DNA of 6,652 bases from Pseudomonadales bacterium (GCA_022448765.1 JAKUTI010000147.1:1-6652), one strand, 5' to 3'; positions 1-6,165 are shown, numbered from the stretch's first letter. Translations and numbers: made by a program. The notes: a model not told the origin generated them from the sequence alone.

Positions 1-174
1 GAGCTCGAAATTACGGTCAGTTACCCGGCTTCCGACGACGGACTTGGAGCGCTGGCAGCACTCGACGTTGATCGTGTTTTGGTCCCCGTATCGCGGCAAA
101 CGGGTATGGGAGCAACTATCCGCTCTCCGGAGGAGGCGTTGTCGTGGAAATCCAGATTAGAGGACTATGCATGA
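1..174 (+). CDS. C-terminal fragment of a probable LLM-class (luciferase-like) oxidoreductase
   Basis: Reading frame 1 is open from the first base to a TGA at 172-174 and gives the last 57 residues of a protein whose start lies upstream. The visible part contains a helix-like stretch followed by LDVDRVLVPV and then a final charged helix ending LEDYA. That pattern, a Gly/Leu-Asp-Val-Asp-Arg-Val strand near the C-terminus followed by a short closing helix, is what I know from the last beta strand of bacterial luciferase-like, often F420-dependent, oxidoreductases. No cofactor-binding or catalytic residues fall in this piece, so the family call is tentative and the substrate unknown. Its stop codon overlaps the ATG of the hydratase gene by the ATGA arrangement (171-174), which makes it a member of the same transcript. 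The coding phase is certain from the overlap geometry and codon use; the function is a guess from a short tail. Confidence 0.55.
   Translation, partial: ELEITVSYPASDDGLGALAALDVDRVLVPVSRQTGMGATIRSPEEALSWKSRLEDYA
159..164 (+). promoter_or_regulatory. Shine-Dalgarno AGAGGA deciding the hydratase start
   Basis: AGAGGA lies 6 nt upstream of the ATG at 171, inside the end of the preceding gene. A competing purine-rich run, GGAGGAGG at 129-136, lies 7 nt before an in-frame GTG at 144, so both starts have a plausible ribosome site. I prefer ATG 171 because it is ATG, because it forms the ATGA overlap with the upstream stop, and because it leaves an overlap of 4 bases instead of 31. Confidence 0.5.
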
Positions 175-845
175 GCGATGAACTCAACGTGGGCCTGGAG
201 CGTCAACTTGGCGCGCTCGCTGGACGCAAGAATGCGGGTTGGAAAGTTGGTTTGACGTCGGGTCAGGCGAGGGACTCCATGGGCCCAGGCTTTCGACCCT
301 TTGGGTACATATTGCCGGAACGAGTTTTCTCGACGGGCGCTGAGTTGCCATTCTCCGGACCTGGTGTCTTAGGTCTTGAAAACGAGCTCTGTTTTCGCTT
401 TCGTCGCGATGTGCGTATGGACGCGGATCGCGACGAGGTGATTGCTGCGTTGGCGGCTGTGGCGCCGGCATTTGAGATCAATGAGCAACGTCTGGGGGCT
501 GGCTCGACGCCAAAGCAGCGGTTGGAAGACAATTTATCGCAGTGGGGGATAGTGGTCGGAGAAGTTAGGGAACTTGACTGGCGTGCGTTCCCCTTCGAAT
601 CGCTCGTCGTAGATTTAATGTGTGATGGCGAGAAGATCGAAACAGTTGCCGCGAAAGACCATATTGATGACCACATTGATTCGCTTGTTGCTTTGGTTCG
701 CACGTTGGCTCGGTTTGATCGATCGATCGAGGGCGGGAATCTCGTGATTACCGGGTCCTATACCCGACAAAGGATTGCCCAAGTCGGGCACTGGCGTGGC
801 GATTTCGGTCCTGCGATTGGCGAGGTAGAGGTGGTGTTTTCGTGA
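171..845 (+). CDS. 2-keto-4-pentenoate hydratase / fumarylacetoacetase-fold family enzyme
   Basis: From ATG 171 this encodes 224 residues; a GTG at 144 would add nine. Members of the MhpD/2-hydroxypenta-2,4-dienoate hydratase family add water to 2-hydroxy-2,4-dienoates or decarboxylate related oxo-acids, using a divalent metal. The family marks are in order: GWKVGLTS near residues 23-30, the metal-binding E-x-E pair in LENELCFRF (E70, E72), the third acidic ligand in APAFEINEQR (E102), DNLSQWGIVVG near 120-130, VITGSYT near 192-198, and a C-terminal Gly-rich strand FGPAIGEVEVVF. The protein is cytosolic, with no signal peptide. It is somewhat shorter than the roughly 260 residues of MhpD, mostly at the N-terminus. 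The gene overlaps the upstream oxidoreductase by ATGA and the downstream dehydrogenase by GTGA, so translation is probably coupled. The family is clear; the substrate and whether it acts as hydratase or decarboxylase cannot be read from the sequence. Confidence 0.88.
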   Translation: MSDELNVGLERQLGALAGRKNAGWKVGLTSGQARDSMGPGFRPFGYILPERVFSTGAELPFSGPGVLGLENELCFRFRRDVRMDADRDEVIAALAAVAPAFEINEQRLGAGSTPKQRLEDNLSQWGIVVGEVRELDWRAFPFESLVVDLMCDGEKIETVAAKDHIDDHIDSLVALVRTLARFDRSIEGGNLVITGSYTRQRIAQVGHWRGDFGPAIGEVEVVFS

Positions 846-1804
846 AAATCTTGATCATTCCGGGGCTCACCTTACCGTCAATCTCTGATACCGATATCGA
901 GCGCATACGTATTGCTGGTGGGAACGCGGACGTGGTCGTGAGCACCCCTGAAGAGGCCATGGAGCATATCGGTGATAGCGATGTCTTACTGGGGCTTTTA
1001 TCTAAGCGAATGTTTCTTGCGAGCAATCGCCTTAAGTGGGTTCACGCGATCGCTTCGGGTGTGGACATGTTCCTCTACGATGAATTTGTCTTGAGCGACG
1101 TTATTCTAACCAGCGAAAAAGGTTTGGTCGGCGAACACCTTTCCGACCACGCCTTTGGGCTTTTGTTGATGCTGACACGGCAGCTAGGCACTGCATTACG
1201 TCTAGGGCCATCGTCCTGGGAACATCGACCTGAAATGCGATCGAAGGAAATCGAGTTGACGGGGACAACCTTGGGCATCTTCGGGTTCGGTGGGACGGGT
1301 AAAGCCATGGCGCGTCGAGCCGTTGGATTTGGCATGCAGGTGATCGCATTGGACCGCGAACAAATGGAAGCATCGGATGGGGCTAGAGAGGTCCTGGCGC
1401 CGGACGGATTCGATTCGATGCTGTCTCGATCCGACGTCGTGTCCATTTGTTGTCCGTTAACGACCGAGACACGAGGGAAATTTAATTCAGCAGCGTTCAA
1501 AACAATGAAGGACAGTGCGGTACTCGTTAACGTTACGCGTGGTGAAGTCATGGTCGAGGAAGACCTGGTCAATGCGTTGAAGGAAGGAGTAATCGCTGGA
1601 GCTGCGTTGGATGTTGCGCCGCGTGAACCGCTTCCTGCGGACAGTGACCTGTGGTCATTCGACAACGTCGTTATGAGTCCTCATACGGCGGGTGCTAGTC
1701 AGTTTCGAGCATCCCGAAACCTTGATCGGTTCATCAGAAATCTTGAGCACCTCAATAGCGGCGAAGCCTTGGAAGGGGTGATTGACAAAGACTTAGGATA
1801 TTAG
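842..1804 (+). CDS. D-isomer-specific 2-hydroxyacid dehydrogenase, NAD(P)-dependent
   Basis: This 320-residue cytosolic protein should interconvert a 2-oxo acid and the D-2-hydroxy acid with NAD(P)H. The Rossmann loop is G148-F-G-G-T-G153 in GIFGFGGTGKAM. An aspartate, D171, follows the second strand (VIALDRE), which favours NAD over NADP. The catalytic triad is present: R233 in VNVTRGE, E262 in DVAPREPLP and H281 in SPHTAG. The N-terminal catalytic-domain half carries the usual LKWVHAIASGVD segment. Length matches the family (310-340). The start is GTG at 842, overlapping the hydratase TGA as GTGA, with AGAGGTGG at 827-834 as ribosome site 7 nt upstream. Because its neighbour would make a 4-hydroxy-2-oxo acid, this enzyme may reduce that oxo group, but this is inference. 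Related hydroxypyruvate/glyoxylate reductases and phosphoglycerate dehydrogenases share all these motifs, so the substrate is open. It lacks the C-terminal ACT domain of many SerA proteins. Confidence 0.93.
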   Translation: MKILIIPGLTLPSISDTDIERIRIAGGNADVVVSTPEEAMEHIGDSDVLLGLLSKRMFLASNRLKWVHAIASGVDMFLYDEFVLSDVILTSEKGLVGEHLSDHAFGLLLMLTRQLGTALRLGPSSWEHRPEMRSKEIELTGTTLGIFGFGGTGKAMARRAVGFGMQVIALDREQMEASDGAREVLAPDGFDSMLSRSDVVSICCPLTTETRGKFNSAAFKTMKDSAVLVNVTRGEVMVEEDLVNALKEGVIAGAALDVAPREPLPADSDLWSFDNVVMSPHTAGASQFRASRNLDRFIRNLEHLNSGEALEGVIDKDLGY

Positions 1805-1831
1805 TCTGCTTCGTTTTCTGAGCGATTGAAT

Positions 1832-1837
1832 GAGAGG
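1832..1837 (+). promoter_or_regulatory. Shine-Dalgarno GAGAGG deciding the amidohydrolase start
   Basis: GAGAGG ends 7 nt before the ATG at 1845. Two earlier in-frame ATGs exist: 1830, preceded only by a weak TGAGCGA, and 1839, one base after the GAGAGG run and so too close. The site therefore selects ATG 1845, giving a protein that begins MRPISADSHV, the usual N-terminus of this family. Confidence 0.6.
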
Positions 1838-1844
1838 CATGGCT

Positions 1845-3011
1845 ATGCGGCCAATTTCAGCGGATTCGCACGTGGTCGAAGGGGCCGATGTATTTATCGG
1901 GTTGGCTGAGCGGTTTGGCGACGACGCGCCGAGAGTTATGCACGCTGGTACCGACCAAGATGCGATCATTATTCCCTCGAAGGGCAACGCCGGTATCCGT
2001 CGACGCATAGGCGTTGCTGGTCTTCGAATCCGCGACGGTATTGAAGTCCAACGAAGACCTGGTCGTAAGCCCGAGGTCGATGATTTAGCCGATCCGGAGG
2101 TTATGGCGATCATGTCGCGAGGATATGATGGCCTTCGAGAGGGCATCAGAGACGGATCGTGTCGATATATCGATCAGGATGCAGATGGGATTGCTGCGGA
2201 ATTTCTGTACCCCGGTTTTTTTGGTCTGTTTAGTTTCGAGAATACCGAACTGCTTGTGGCTTGCCAGAAGAATTACAACGATTGGCTCATGGATTACACG
2301 AGGCACTCCGATTCAAGATTGTTTGGGCTGGCAGCGATCCCCATGCAGGATCCGAACGCTGCGTACGACGAGCTGAAACGGGTTATCGAAAACGGATTTC
2401 TTGGCGGATGCATTCCGTGCACGGCGCCCGCGGAAGCCCCTTACCATGATTCGTGCTACGAAGCGGTGTGGACCTTAGCGGAAGAAGCGGGGTTCCCGCT
2501 GTCGATGCATGTTGGAACGAACGCCTATTTGCCGCATGAATTTCGGCCCAACAAGGCAACGCGCGATCCGATAGCGGATTACGCGAATACGCAAAGCACG
2601 ATTCAAAGAACGTTGACGGACCTGATTTGCCGAGGTGTTGCGACACGCCACCCGAATTTGAAATTCGTGGTTGCAGAATTTAATGGCGGTTGGATCGGCC
2701 ACTGGCTGGATCGTGTCGATCAGGGTTTGCAGCGGGAATACCGTTTCCGTTCCGATGAATATACGGGGGAGCTTCCACATGACGTCTGGTCGCGGCAGTT
2801 TTACGCGACCATCGAAGATGACCGACCTGCTGTGCTCACTCGCGAGTTAATCGGTGTAGACAATCTGATGTGGGGGTCCGACTACCCCCATGTGGATTCG
2901 ACGTGGCCTTGTTCGTTAGAGGTGTTGGATGAAATTTTCCAGGATGTTCCAGACCAAGAGCGACAGCGAATTACGCGCGAAAATGTCGAGCGCCTTTATG
3001 GATTGACCTGA
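1845..3011 (+). CDS. Amidohydrolase family 2 protein (ACMSD/decarboxylase-like metal enzyme)
   Basis: From ATG 1845 this is 388 residues; starting at 1830 adds five. The family is a TIM-barrel metal-dependent hydrolase/decarboxylase, with aromatic-acid decarboxylases such as ACMSD as the best-known relatives. Visible metal-site elements are the N-terminal D-x-H (D7, H9 in ISADSHVVEG), H222 in LSMHVGT, the H269-P-N-L strand, E278 in VAEFNGGWIGHW, and D346 in MWGSDYPH. The protein closes with the typical ENVERLYGL helix. The first ligand pair is D-x-H rather than H-x-H, as in a large subgroup of this family. It is soluble, with no signal peptide. It follows the dehydrogenase by 40 bp without a terminator, so it is likely the fourth gene of the same operon. 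Its last 41 bp overlap the antisense end of the histidine kinase gene. The family is firm; whether it decarboxylates or hydrolyses is not determinable here. Confidence 0.9.
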   Translation: MRPISADSHVVEGADVFIGLAERFGDDAPRVMHAGTDQDAIIIPSKGNAGIRRRIGVAGLRIRDGIEVQRRPGRKPEVDDLADPEVMAIMSRGYDGLREGIRDGSCRYIDQDADGIAAEFLYPGFFGLFSFENTELLVACQKNYNDWLMDYTRHSDSRLFGLAAIPMQDPNAAYDELKRVIENGFLGGCIPCTAPAEAPYHDSCYEAVWTLAEEAGFPLSMHVGTNAYLPHEFRPNKATRDPIADYANTQSTIQRTLTDLICRGVATRHPNLKFVVAEFNGGWIGHWLDRVDQGLQREYRFRSDEYTGELPHDVWSRQFYATIEDDRPAVLTRELIGVDNLMWGSDYPHVDSTWPCSLEVLDEIFQDVPDQERQRITRENVERLYGLT

Positions 3012-4554
3012 TCTTCGGGTCAATCGGGCGCGCTAACGGGACGGTCACACGAAAGGTCGTGCCCACCTTCATGGATCGAGCAACGTATTCAAGGTCGCCA
3101 TCGGCGTTTCGTGCTATTGCTTGAGCGATGGAAAGACCGAGACCTGTCCCTCCTCGGTCCCTGTACGTTGTAAAGAAGGGATCGAATAGCAAATCTTTGT
3201 TTGACTCGGGAACACCGTCACCATCGTCGGTTATGTCGATTTGGAGCATCTGCTCGACGACGATGCTTGTAATTTCGATTGACTTAGCCCCGTGTTGATC
3301 GGCGTTTTTAATGAGATGAGACAAGATGGCGGTCAGGCTTTTTGCCGCTATTGCGATTGGGACGGAGGTCGACCCGTGCAGGGATGCGGGTTGGCACTCC
3401 GTTTCGATGTCAACCAGAGCACACGATTCATCGTTTGCGACCGACATTTCGGCGCTGGTGAGCTCCAGCAGACCGTTGGTCAGGCGCCCAAGTCGAGCTA
3501 CGTCGGATCGAACGTTCCCCATGAATTTGTTGCGTTCTTCGATGGTCATATCGCCGGCGTGATCTTCGAGTACTTCGATAGCACCTCGGATGGCCGTGAT
3601 GGGTGTCTTGAATTCGTGGCTAATGTGGCGAGCGAAATTCCGAACGTATTGGGAGCGCAACTGCAGCGCATCCGCCATTTCCTTGAGGCGTTTAGCAAGT
3701 TGATCGACCTCTTGAGTCCGATACACGTAGTCCTCGCTGAAGGTCTGTTGGTCCCCACGTGCTACAAGATTGGCTTCTTTTGCCAGTCGTTGAATGGGAT
3801 TCACTACGGTCCTCGAAGCGAAAATCGAAATCAGGACGACGACCGCGAGAATGACGCCAGTCGTTTCGAGCAAGAGATAGCGCTTTGCGTAGAGTGCCGT
3901 AAAGATACTTGGCGGCGGGTGTGTTAGCACCACGGCGCCCTCGACTTTACCTTTTTCAATAATGGGTAACGCGACGAGAACGGATAGATTGGATGTGCTT
4001 TCGAATCCGATGAGATCCGGTTCCTTCGTTGCGGAAATGCGTCGCAACTGACTTACGGGTGTTCCCAGGAGCACCGCGTTGACTGGGTCTGACGACGCGA
4101 TTGATTTTTCGAGAGCGTTATCTGTAGTCGCAACGATCTGCCCGCGGCGATCCGTCACGTGTATCGTCGCGAGAGTCGTCTTGGCGGCTTCCTCGAGGAC
4201 GGGGTCGATCGTCGCGCCGATTGCACGGGCGACGGGATCTGGGGTTTCGTTCCCAAACACGACGTTGAGAGGCGGTTGAATCTCTGTCGATGCAAGATCG
4301 AGTTCGCTTGAGAATGGTTTGGCTTTACCGACGGTTAAAAGCTGATCCGAACGTTCGGAGTATTGGTCATCAAGATCTTGCAGTAATTGCCGGTACATGG
4401 CCGTTACGAACGCTCCTTGAGCCAAGAGCTGGGATTCCGTCTGTCGCACTAATGCACTTTCGTACAGTCGAAGGATCTGAATCCCTGCCAGGGGCAGTAT
4501 CATGACAATCAAGCTCAGACCGACAAGGACTGTGCGTAATCGAAACCGAATCAT
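2971..4554 (-). CDS. Sensor histidine kinase with periplasmic sensor, HAMP, HisKA and HATPase_c domains
   Basis: This 527-residue membrane kinase senses an extracytoplasmic signal and phosphorylates the adjacent response regulator. In order: TM1 at about 7-30; an extracytoplasmic region at about 31-225 whose IHVTDRRGQIVATT strand (131-144) resembles a Cache/PDC-like fold; TM2 at about 226-248; HAMP at about 249-300 with its conserved proline P253; and HisKA with HISHEFKTP, where H313 is the phosphoacceptor. The ATPase domain has the N box N417 in HLIKNADQHG, the G1 box D443-G447 in DDGDG, the F box FDPFF (457-461) and the G2 box GGTGLGL (468-474). All catalytic boxes are intact. The gene starts 9 bp after the regulator stop with no strong ribosome site, suggesting translational coupling. 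Its 3' end runs 41 bp into the convergent amidohydrolase gene, giving about 20 residues beyond the usual VTVPL end. The signal cannot be inferred; HEFKTPITAIRGA recalls CreC-like kinases only loosely. Confidence 0.95.
   Translation of the reverse strand: MIRFRLRTVLVGLSLIVMILPLAGIQILRLYESALVRQTESQLLAQGAFVTAMYRQLLQDLDDQYSERSDQLLTVGKAKPFSSELDLASTEIQPPLNVVFGNETPDPVARAIGATIDPVLEEAAKTTLATIHVTDRRGQIVATTDNALEKSIASSDPVNAVLLGTPVSQLRRISATKEPDLIGFESTSNLSVLVALPIIEKGKVEGAVVLTHPPPSIFTALYAKRYLLLETTGVILAVVVLISIFASRTVVNPIQRLAKEANLVARGDQQTFSEDYVYRTQEVDQLAKRLKEMADALQLRSQYVRNFARHISHEFKTPITAIRGAIEVLEDHAGDMTIEERNKFMGNVRSDVARLGRLTNGLLELTSAEMSVANDESCALVDIETECQPASLHGSTSVPIAIAAKSLTAILSHLIKNADQHGAKSIEITSIVVEQMLQIDITDDGDGVPESNKDLLFDPFFTTYRDRGGTGLGLSIAQAIARNADGDLEYVARSMKVGTTFRVTVPLARPIDPKIRSIHKGARHFRA
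3001..3025. terminator. Hairpin over the amidohydrolase stop codon at the convergent junction (possible bidirectional stop structure)
   Basis: The arms GATTGACC (3001-3008) and GGTCAATC (3018-3025) pair perfectly. Inside them T3009-G3017 (wobble), G3010-C3016 and A3011-T3015 extend the stem to 11 pairs around a three-base loop (3012-3014). The TGA stop of the amidohydrolase (3009-3011) lies in the inner stem. The same bases encode part of the last 20 residues of the kinase on the other strand. There is no T-run on either side, so it is not a classic intrinsic terminator. It could act as a 3'-end stabiliser or a factor-assisted stop for converging transcripts. Confidence 0.4.
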
Positions 4555-4563
4555 CGCTGTCGC

Positions 4564-5241
4564 TTATTCAAAAGAGAGACGAAAACCCACGCCGTGTACG
4601 GTGTGAACTGGTTCGACTCCAACATGACGCAACTTTTGCCGTAGACGGCGGATATGGCTATCGATGGTACGGTCACTGACGACCCGATTTGCCGCGTAAG
4701 CAGCCGACATAAGCTTTTCGCGAGCGAGTACCTTTCCTTCAGTGCGTGCCATTGCGGTCAAAAGATCAAATTCAGTACGGGTCAGGTCTAGCGTATGGCC
4801 GTCAATCACGCATGTTCGGGATTCGGTATCGATGTCTAACGGTCCAACCGAAACGTGGCTTCTGAATGCAGTTGGCGCTTCGTCCTTACGTCGTAACTGT
4901 GCTTTTACCCGAGCAACGAGTTCCCGAACGCTAAAAGGCTTGGTTACGTAATCGTCGCCGCCACCGTCTAACCCTTTGATACGATCTGTTTCGGCGTCTT
5001 TGGAAGATAAAAAGATAATGGGTATTCGAGACGATCGACGGATTTGTTCGCAAACAGCAATTCCATCTCCTTCTGGCATCAACACGTCGAGCACGATGAG
5101 ATCTGGTTGCAGGTCTTCGAATTGCTCGATCGCCGTGTGACCGGTGGACGCCTCAAATACATCAAAACCTTCACGCCGCAATGCAAAGCAGACCACGTCT
5201 CGGATGTGCGCGTCGTCGTCAACGACTAGGACCTTTTGCAT
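4564..5241 (-). CDS. OmpR/PhoB-family response regulator, winged-helix DNA-binding
   Basis: This 225-residue regulator has the canonical two-domain layout. The receiver (about 1-115) shows the acidic pocket D8-D9-D10 in LVVDDDAHIR, the phosphoacceptor D52 in LIVLDVLMPEGDG, S79/S80 in IIFLSSKDAE at the switch position normally held by Thr/Ser, and K101 in VTKPFS. After a short linker, the winged-helix Trans_reg_C domain (about 128-225) carries LTRTEFDLLTAM, the recognition-helix region DRTIDSHIRRLRQKL (190-204) and the closing hairpin VHTVHGVGFRL. Length is standard for the family. It precedes the kinase by 9 bp, as a cognate pair. It is transcribed divergently from the dioxygenase gene across a 63-bp gap, which makes that promoter region a likely target and also a site for autoregulation. 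The ribosome site upstream of the ATG is weak. The specific regulon is unknown. Confidence 0.96.
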   Translation of the reverse strand: MQKVLVVDDDAHIRDVVCFALRREGFDVFEASTGHTAIEQFEDLQPDLIVLDVLMPEGDGIAVCEQIRRSSRIPIIFLSSKDAETDRIKGLDGGGDDYVTKPFSVRELVARVKAQLRRKDEAPTAFRSHVSVGPLDIDTESRTCVIDGHTLDLTRTEFDLLTAMARTEGKVLAREKLMSAAYAANRVVSDRTIDSHIRRLRQKLRHVGVEPVHTVHGVGFRLSFE

Positions 5242-5304
5242 GGCTTCAGTTTACCACTCAGGGCATAGGTAGGGTTTGAACACCAACTGAAAACGTAACG
5301 AAGC
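5242..5304. promoter_or_regulatory. Divergent regulatory gap with inverted and phased direct repeats
   Basis: This short gap separates the divergent regulator and dioxygenase genes and must carry control signals for both unless those lie inside the coding regions. TTCAGTT (5245-5251) and AACTGAA (5285-5291) form a perfect 7-bp inverted repeat with centres 40 bp apart. Between them AGGG occurs at 5260-5263 and again at 5271-5274, a spacing of 11 bp, or one helical turn. OmpR-family regulators usually bind direct repeats phased by about 11 bp, so this is a candidate operator. The repeats are short and could be chance. I could not identify a convincing promoter for the leftward genes. Confidence 0.4.
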
Positions 5305-5316
5305 ATGGCCTATACT
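5287..5316 (+). promoter_or_regulatory. Candidate promoter of the dioxygenase gene (-35 CTGAAA, -10 TATACT)
   Basis: TATACT at 5311-5316 matches the sigma70-type -10 box at five of six positions. CTGAAA at 5287-5292, 18 bp upstream, matches the -35 box at four of six. The A of the ATG at 5323 lies 7 bases after the -10 box, where transcription would begin, so the transcript could be leaderless. The -35 element overlaps the right arm of the inverted repeat, so a protein bound there would affect this promoter. The -10 box lies inside the longer reading frame that begins at 5305. Confidence 0.4.
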
Positions 5317-5322
5317 GGTTCG

Positions 5323-6165
5323 ATGGAGTACCAAGTACCAACTGTATCCGTCGACGAGTACCGCGAAACGGGATTCACCATTCTCCCCTCGGTGATCGAT
5401 ACCGGCACGTTAGAGATGTTACGGGAAGAAAGCGCATACTTCGTCGGCTACACCGATGCCGTGATGGATGCGAAGGGCATTGAAGTCATGGGTATAACGC
5501 ATCGCGGTAAACGTTATTTCATCAGCAATCGTTATCGCTCGAGCACACGAATCTCGTCGTTTCTCTTTGGTCCGCTCATGGCCGAGATCACCACCTCATT
5601 TCTTGGGGATACCGTTTACTTGTTTAACGAACAATGGGTCGTTAAAGGTGCGGATCAAGGCATGAAATTTGCTTGGCATCAGGATTCTGGTTACGTAAAA
5701 GCGTTCGATCCAGCCACCACACATCCTCCGTATTTGACGTGCTGGTGTGCTTTGGACGATATGACCGAGGCAAATGGAACCATCTCTGTGCTGCCACACG
5801 ACGTTTTAGGAACTCGTGACCGTATTCTTGATCATCGGCGTGAGGAAGAAACCAACGATTTAGTCGGGTACCGAGGTAATGAGTCTGGCGAACTCGTCAC
5901 CATGAGCGCTGGCAGTGTCGCAGTTTTTTCGAGTACCACCATGCATCGGAGCGGGCCCAATACCACCGACGGACAACGTCGCGTCTATCTTGCGCAGTAT
6001 TCGGCGTCGCCGCTTACGTCGTCGAACGGCGAGCTTTGGTCGCAAGCGGTGCCGTTCGTGAAGCAGGGCGAATTGGTGTATTCGAAAAAAGACGATCTTG
6101 ATGAGTTGACAGTCTCTCCTCGAATCAGACAATCCATGCCTGCCGAGCTCATAAAAAGTGACTGA
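5323..6165 (+). CDS. Phytanoyl-CoA dioxygenase (PhyH) family Fe(II)/2-oxoglutarate oxygenase
   Basis: From ATG 5323 this is 280 residues; ATG 5305 would add six. Neither start has a recognisable Shine-Dalgarno site. I lean to 5323 because a TATACT box sits at leaderless distance from it, but the choice is close. Known PhyH proteins hydroxylate carboxylic acids, their CoA esters or small natural products using Fe(II), O2 and 2-oxoglutarate. The iron triad is visible: H119 and D121 in AWHQDSGYV, and H208 in TMHRSGPN. R219 or R220 in QRRVYLAQY is the expected 2-oxoglutarate-binding arginine. The N-terminal YRETGFTILPSVI segment and the ALDDMTEANGTISVLPHDV strand pair are typical of the family. 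It is soluble and cytosolic. It is followed after 31 bp by a CoA-transferase gene with no terminator between, so the two are probably co-transcribed, which fits an acyl-CoA or acid substrate. The exact substrate is unknown. Confidence 0.9.
   Translation: MEYQVPTVSVDEYRETGFTILPSVIDTGTLEMLREESAYFVGYTDAVMDAKGIEVMGITHRGKRYFISNRYRSSTRISSFLFGPLMAEITTSFLGDTVYLFNEQWVVKGADQGMKFAWHQDSGYVKAFDPATTHPPYLTCWCALDDMTEANGTISVLPHDVLGTRDRILDHRREEETNDLVGYRGNESGELVTMSAGSVAVFSSTTMHRSGPNTTDGQRRVYLAQYSASPLTSSNGELWSQAVPFVKQGELVYSKKDDLDELTVSPRIRQSMPAELIKSD
5327..5340 (+). repeat. Tandem 7-bp direct repeat AGTACCA x2 at the start of the dioxygenase gene
   Basis: AGTACCA occurs twice head to tail at 5327-5333 and 5334-5340, and AGTACC recurs at 5357-5362. 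The repeat lies just downstream of the putative transcription start and codes for Glu-Tyr-Gln-Val-Pro. It could be an operator in the early transcribed region or simply reflect codon choice. Confidence 0.35.

Noticed and set aside
263..703. A 146-codon antisense frame within the hydratase gene, and a 196-codon antisense frame within the dehydrogenase gene (1075-1665)
   Set aside because: Both translate to low-complexity Ser/Arg/Pro/Thr-rich sequence typical of the reverse strand of TCG/CGA-rich genes. The forward frames carry clear catalytic motifs.
717..730. GATC tandem run (GATC three times plus GA) in the hydratase gene
   Set aside because: It encodes an ordinary Phe-Asp-Arg-Ser-Ile-Glu segment of the protein. 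Three copies of a palindromic tetramer are too few to call a functional repeat or a methylation cluster.
1805..1844. Possible terminator or promoter between the dehydrogenase and amidohydrolase genes
   Set aside because: The 40-bp gap has no stem-loop and no -10/-35 pair. It holds only the ribosome site used by the amidohydrolase.
3001..3025. Classical rho-independent terminator
   Set aside because: The stem is good, but no T-run follows on either strand, so it is reported only as a hairpin with a possible 3'-end role.
3292..3927. A 211-codon open frame on the + strand opposite the histidine kinase gene
   Set aside because: It lies wholly antisense to a kinase gene whose HAMP and HisKA motifs are intact. 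Its translation is rich in Cys, His and Arg with no recognisable domain, and it has no convincing ribosome site. It is a shadow frame.
5242..5340. A promoter for the leftward regulator/kinase operon
   Set aside because: The reverse strand offers only weak pairs, such as TATGCC and TATAGG boxes without a -35 at proper spacing. None was good enough to list.
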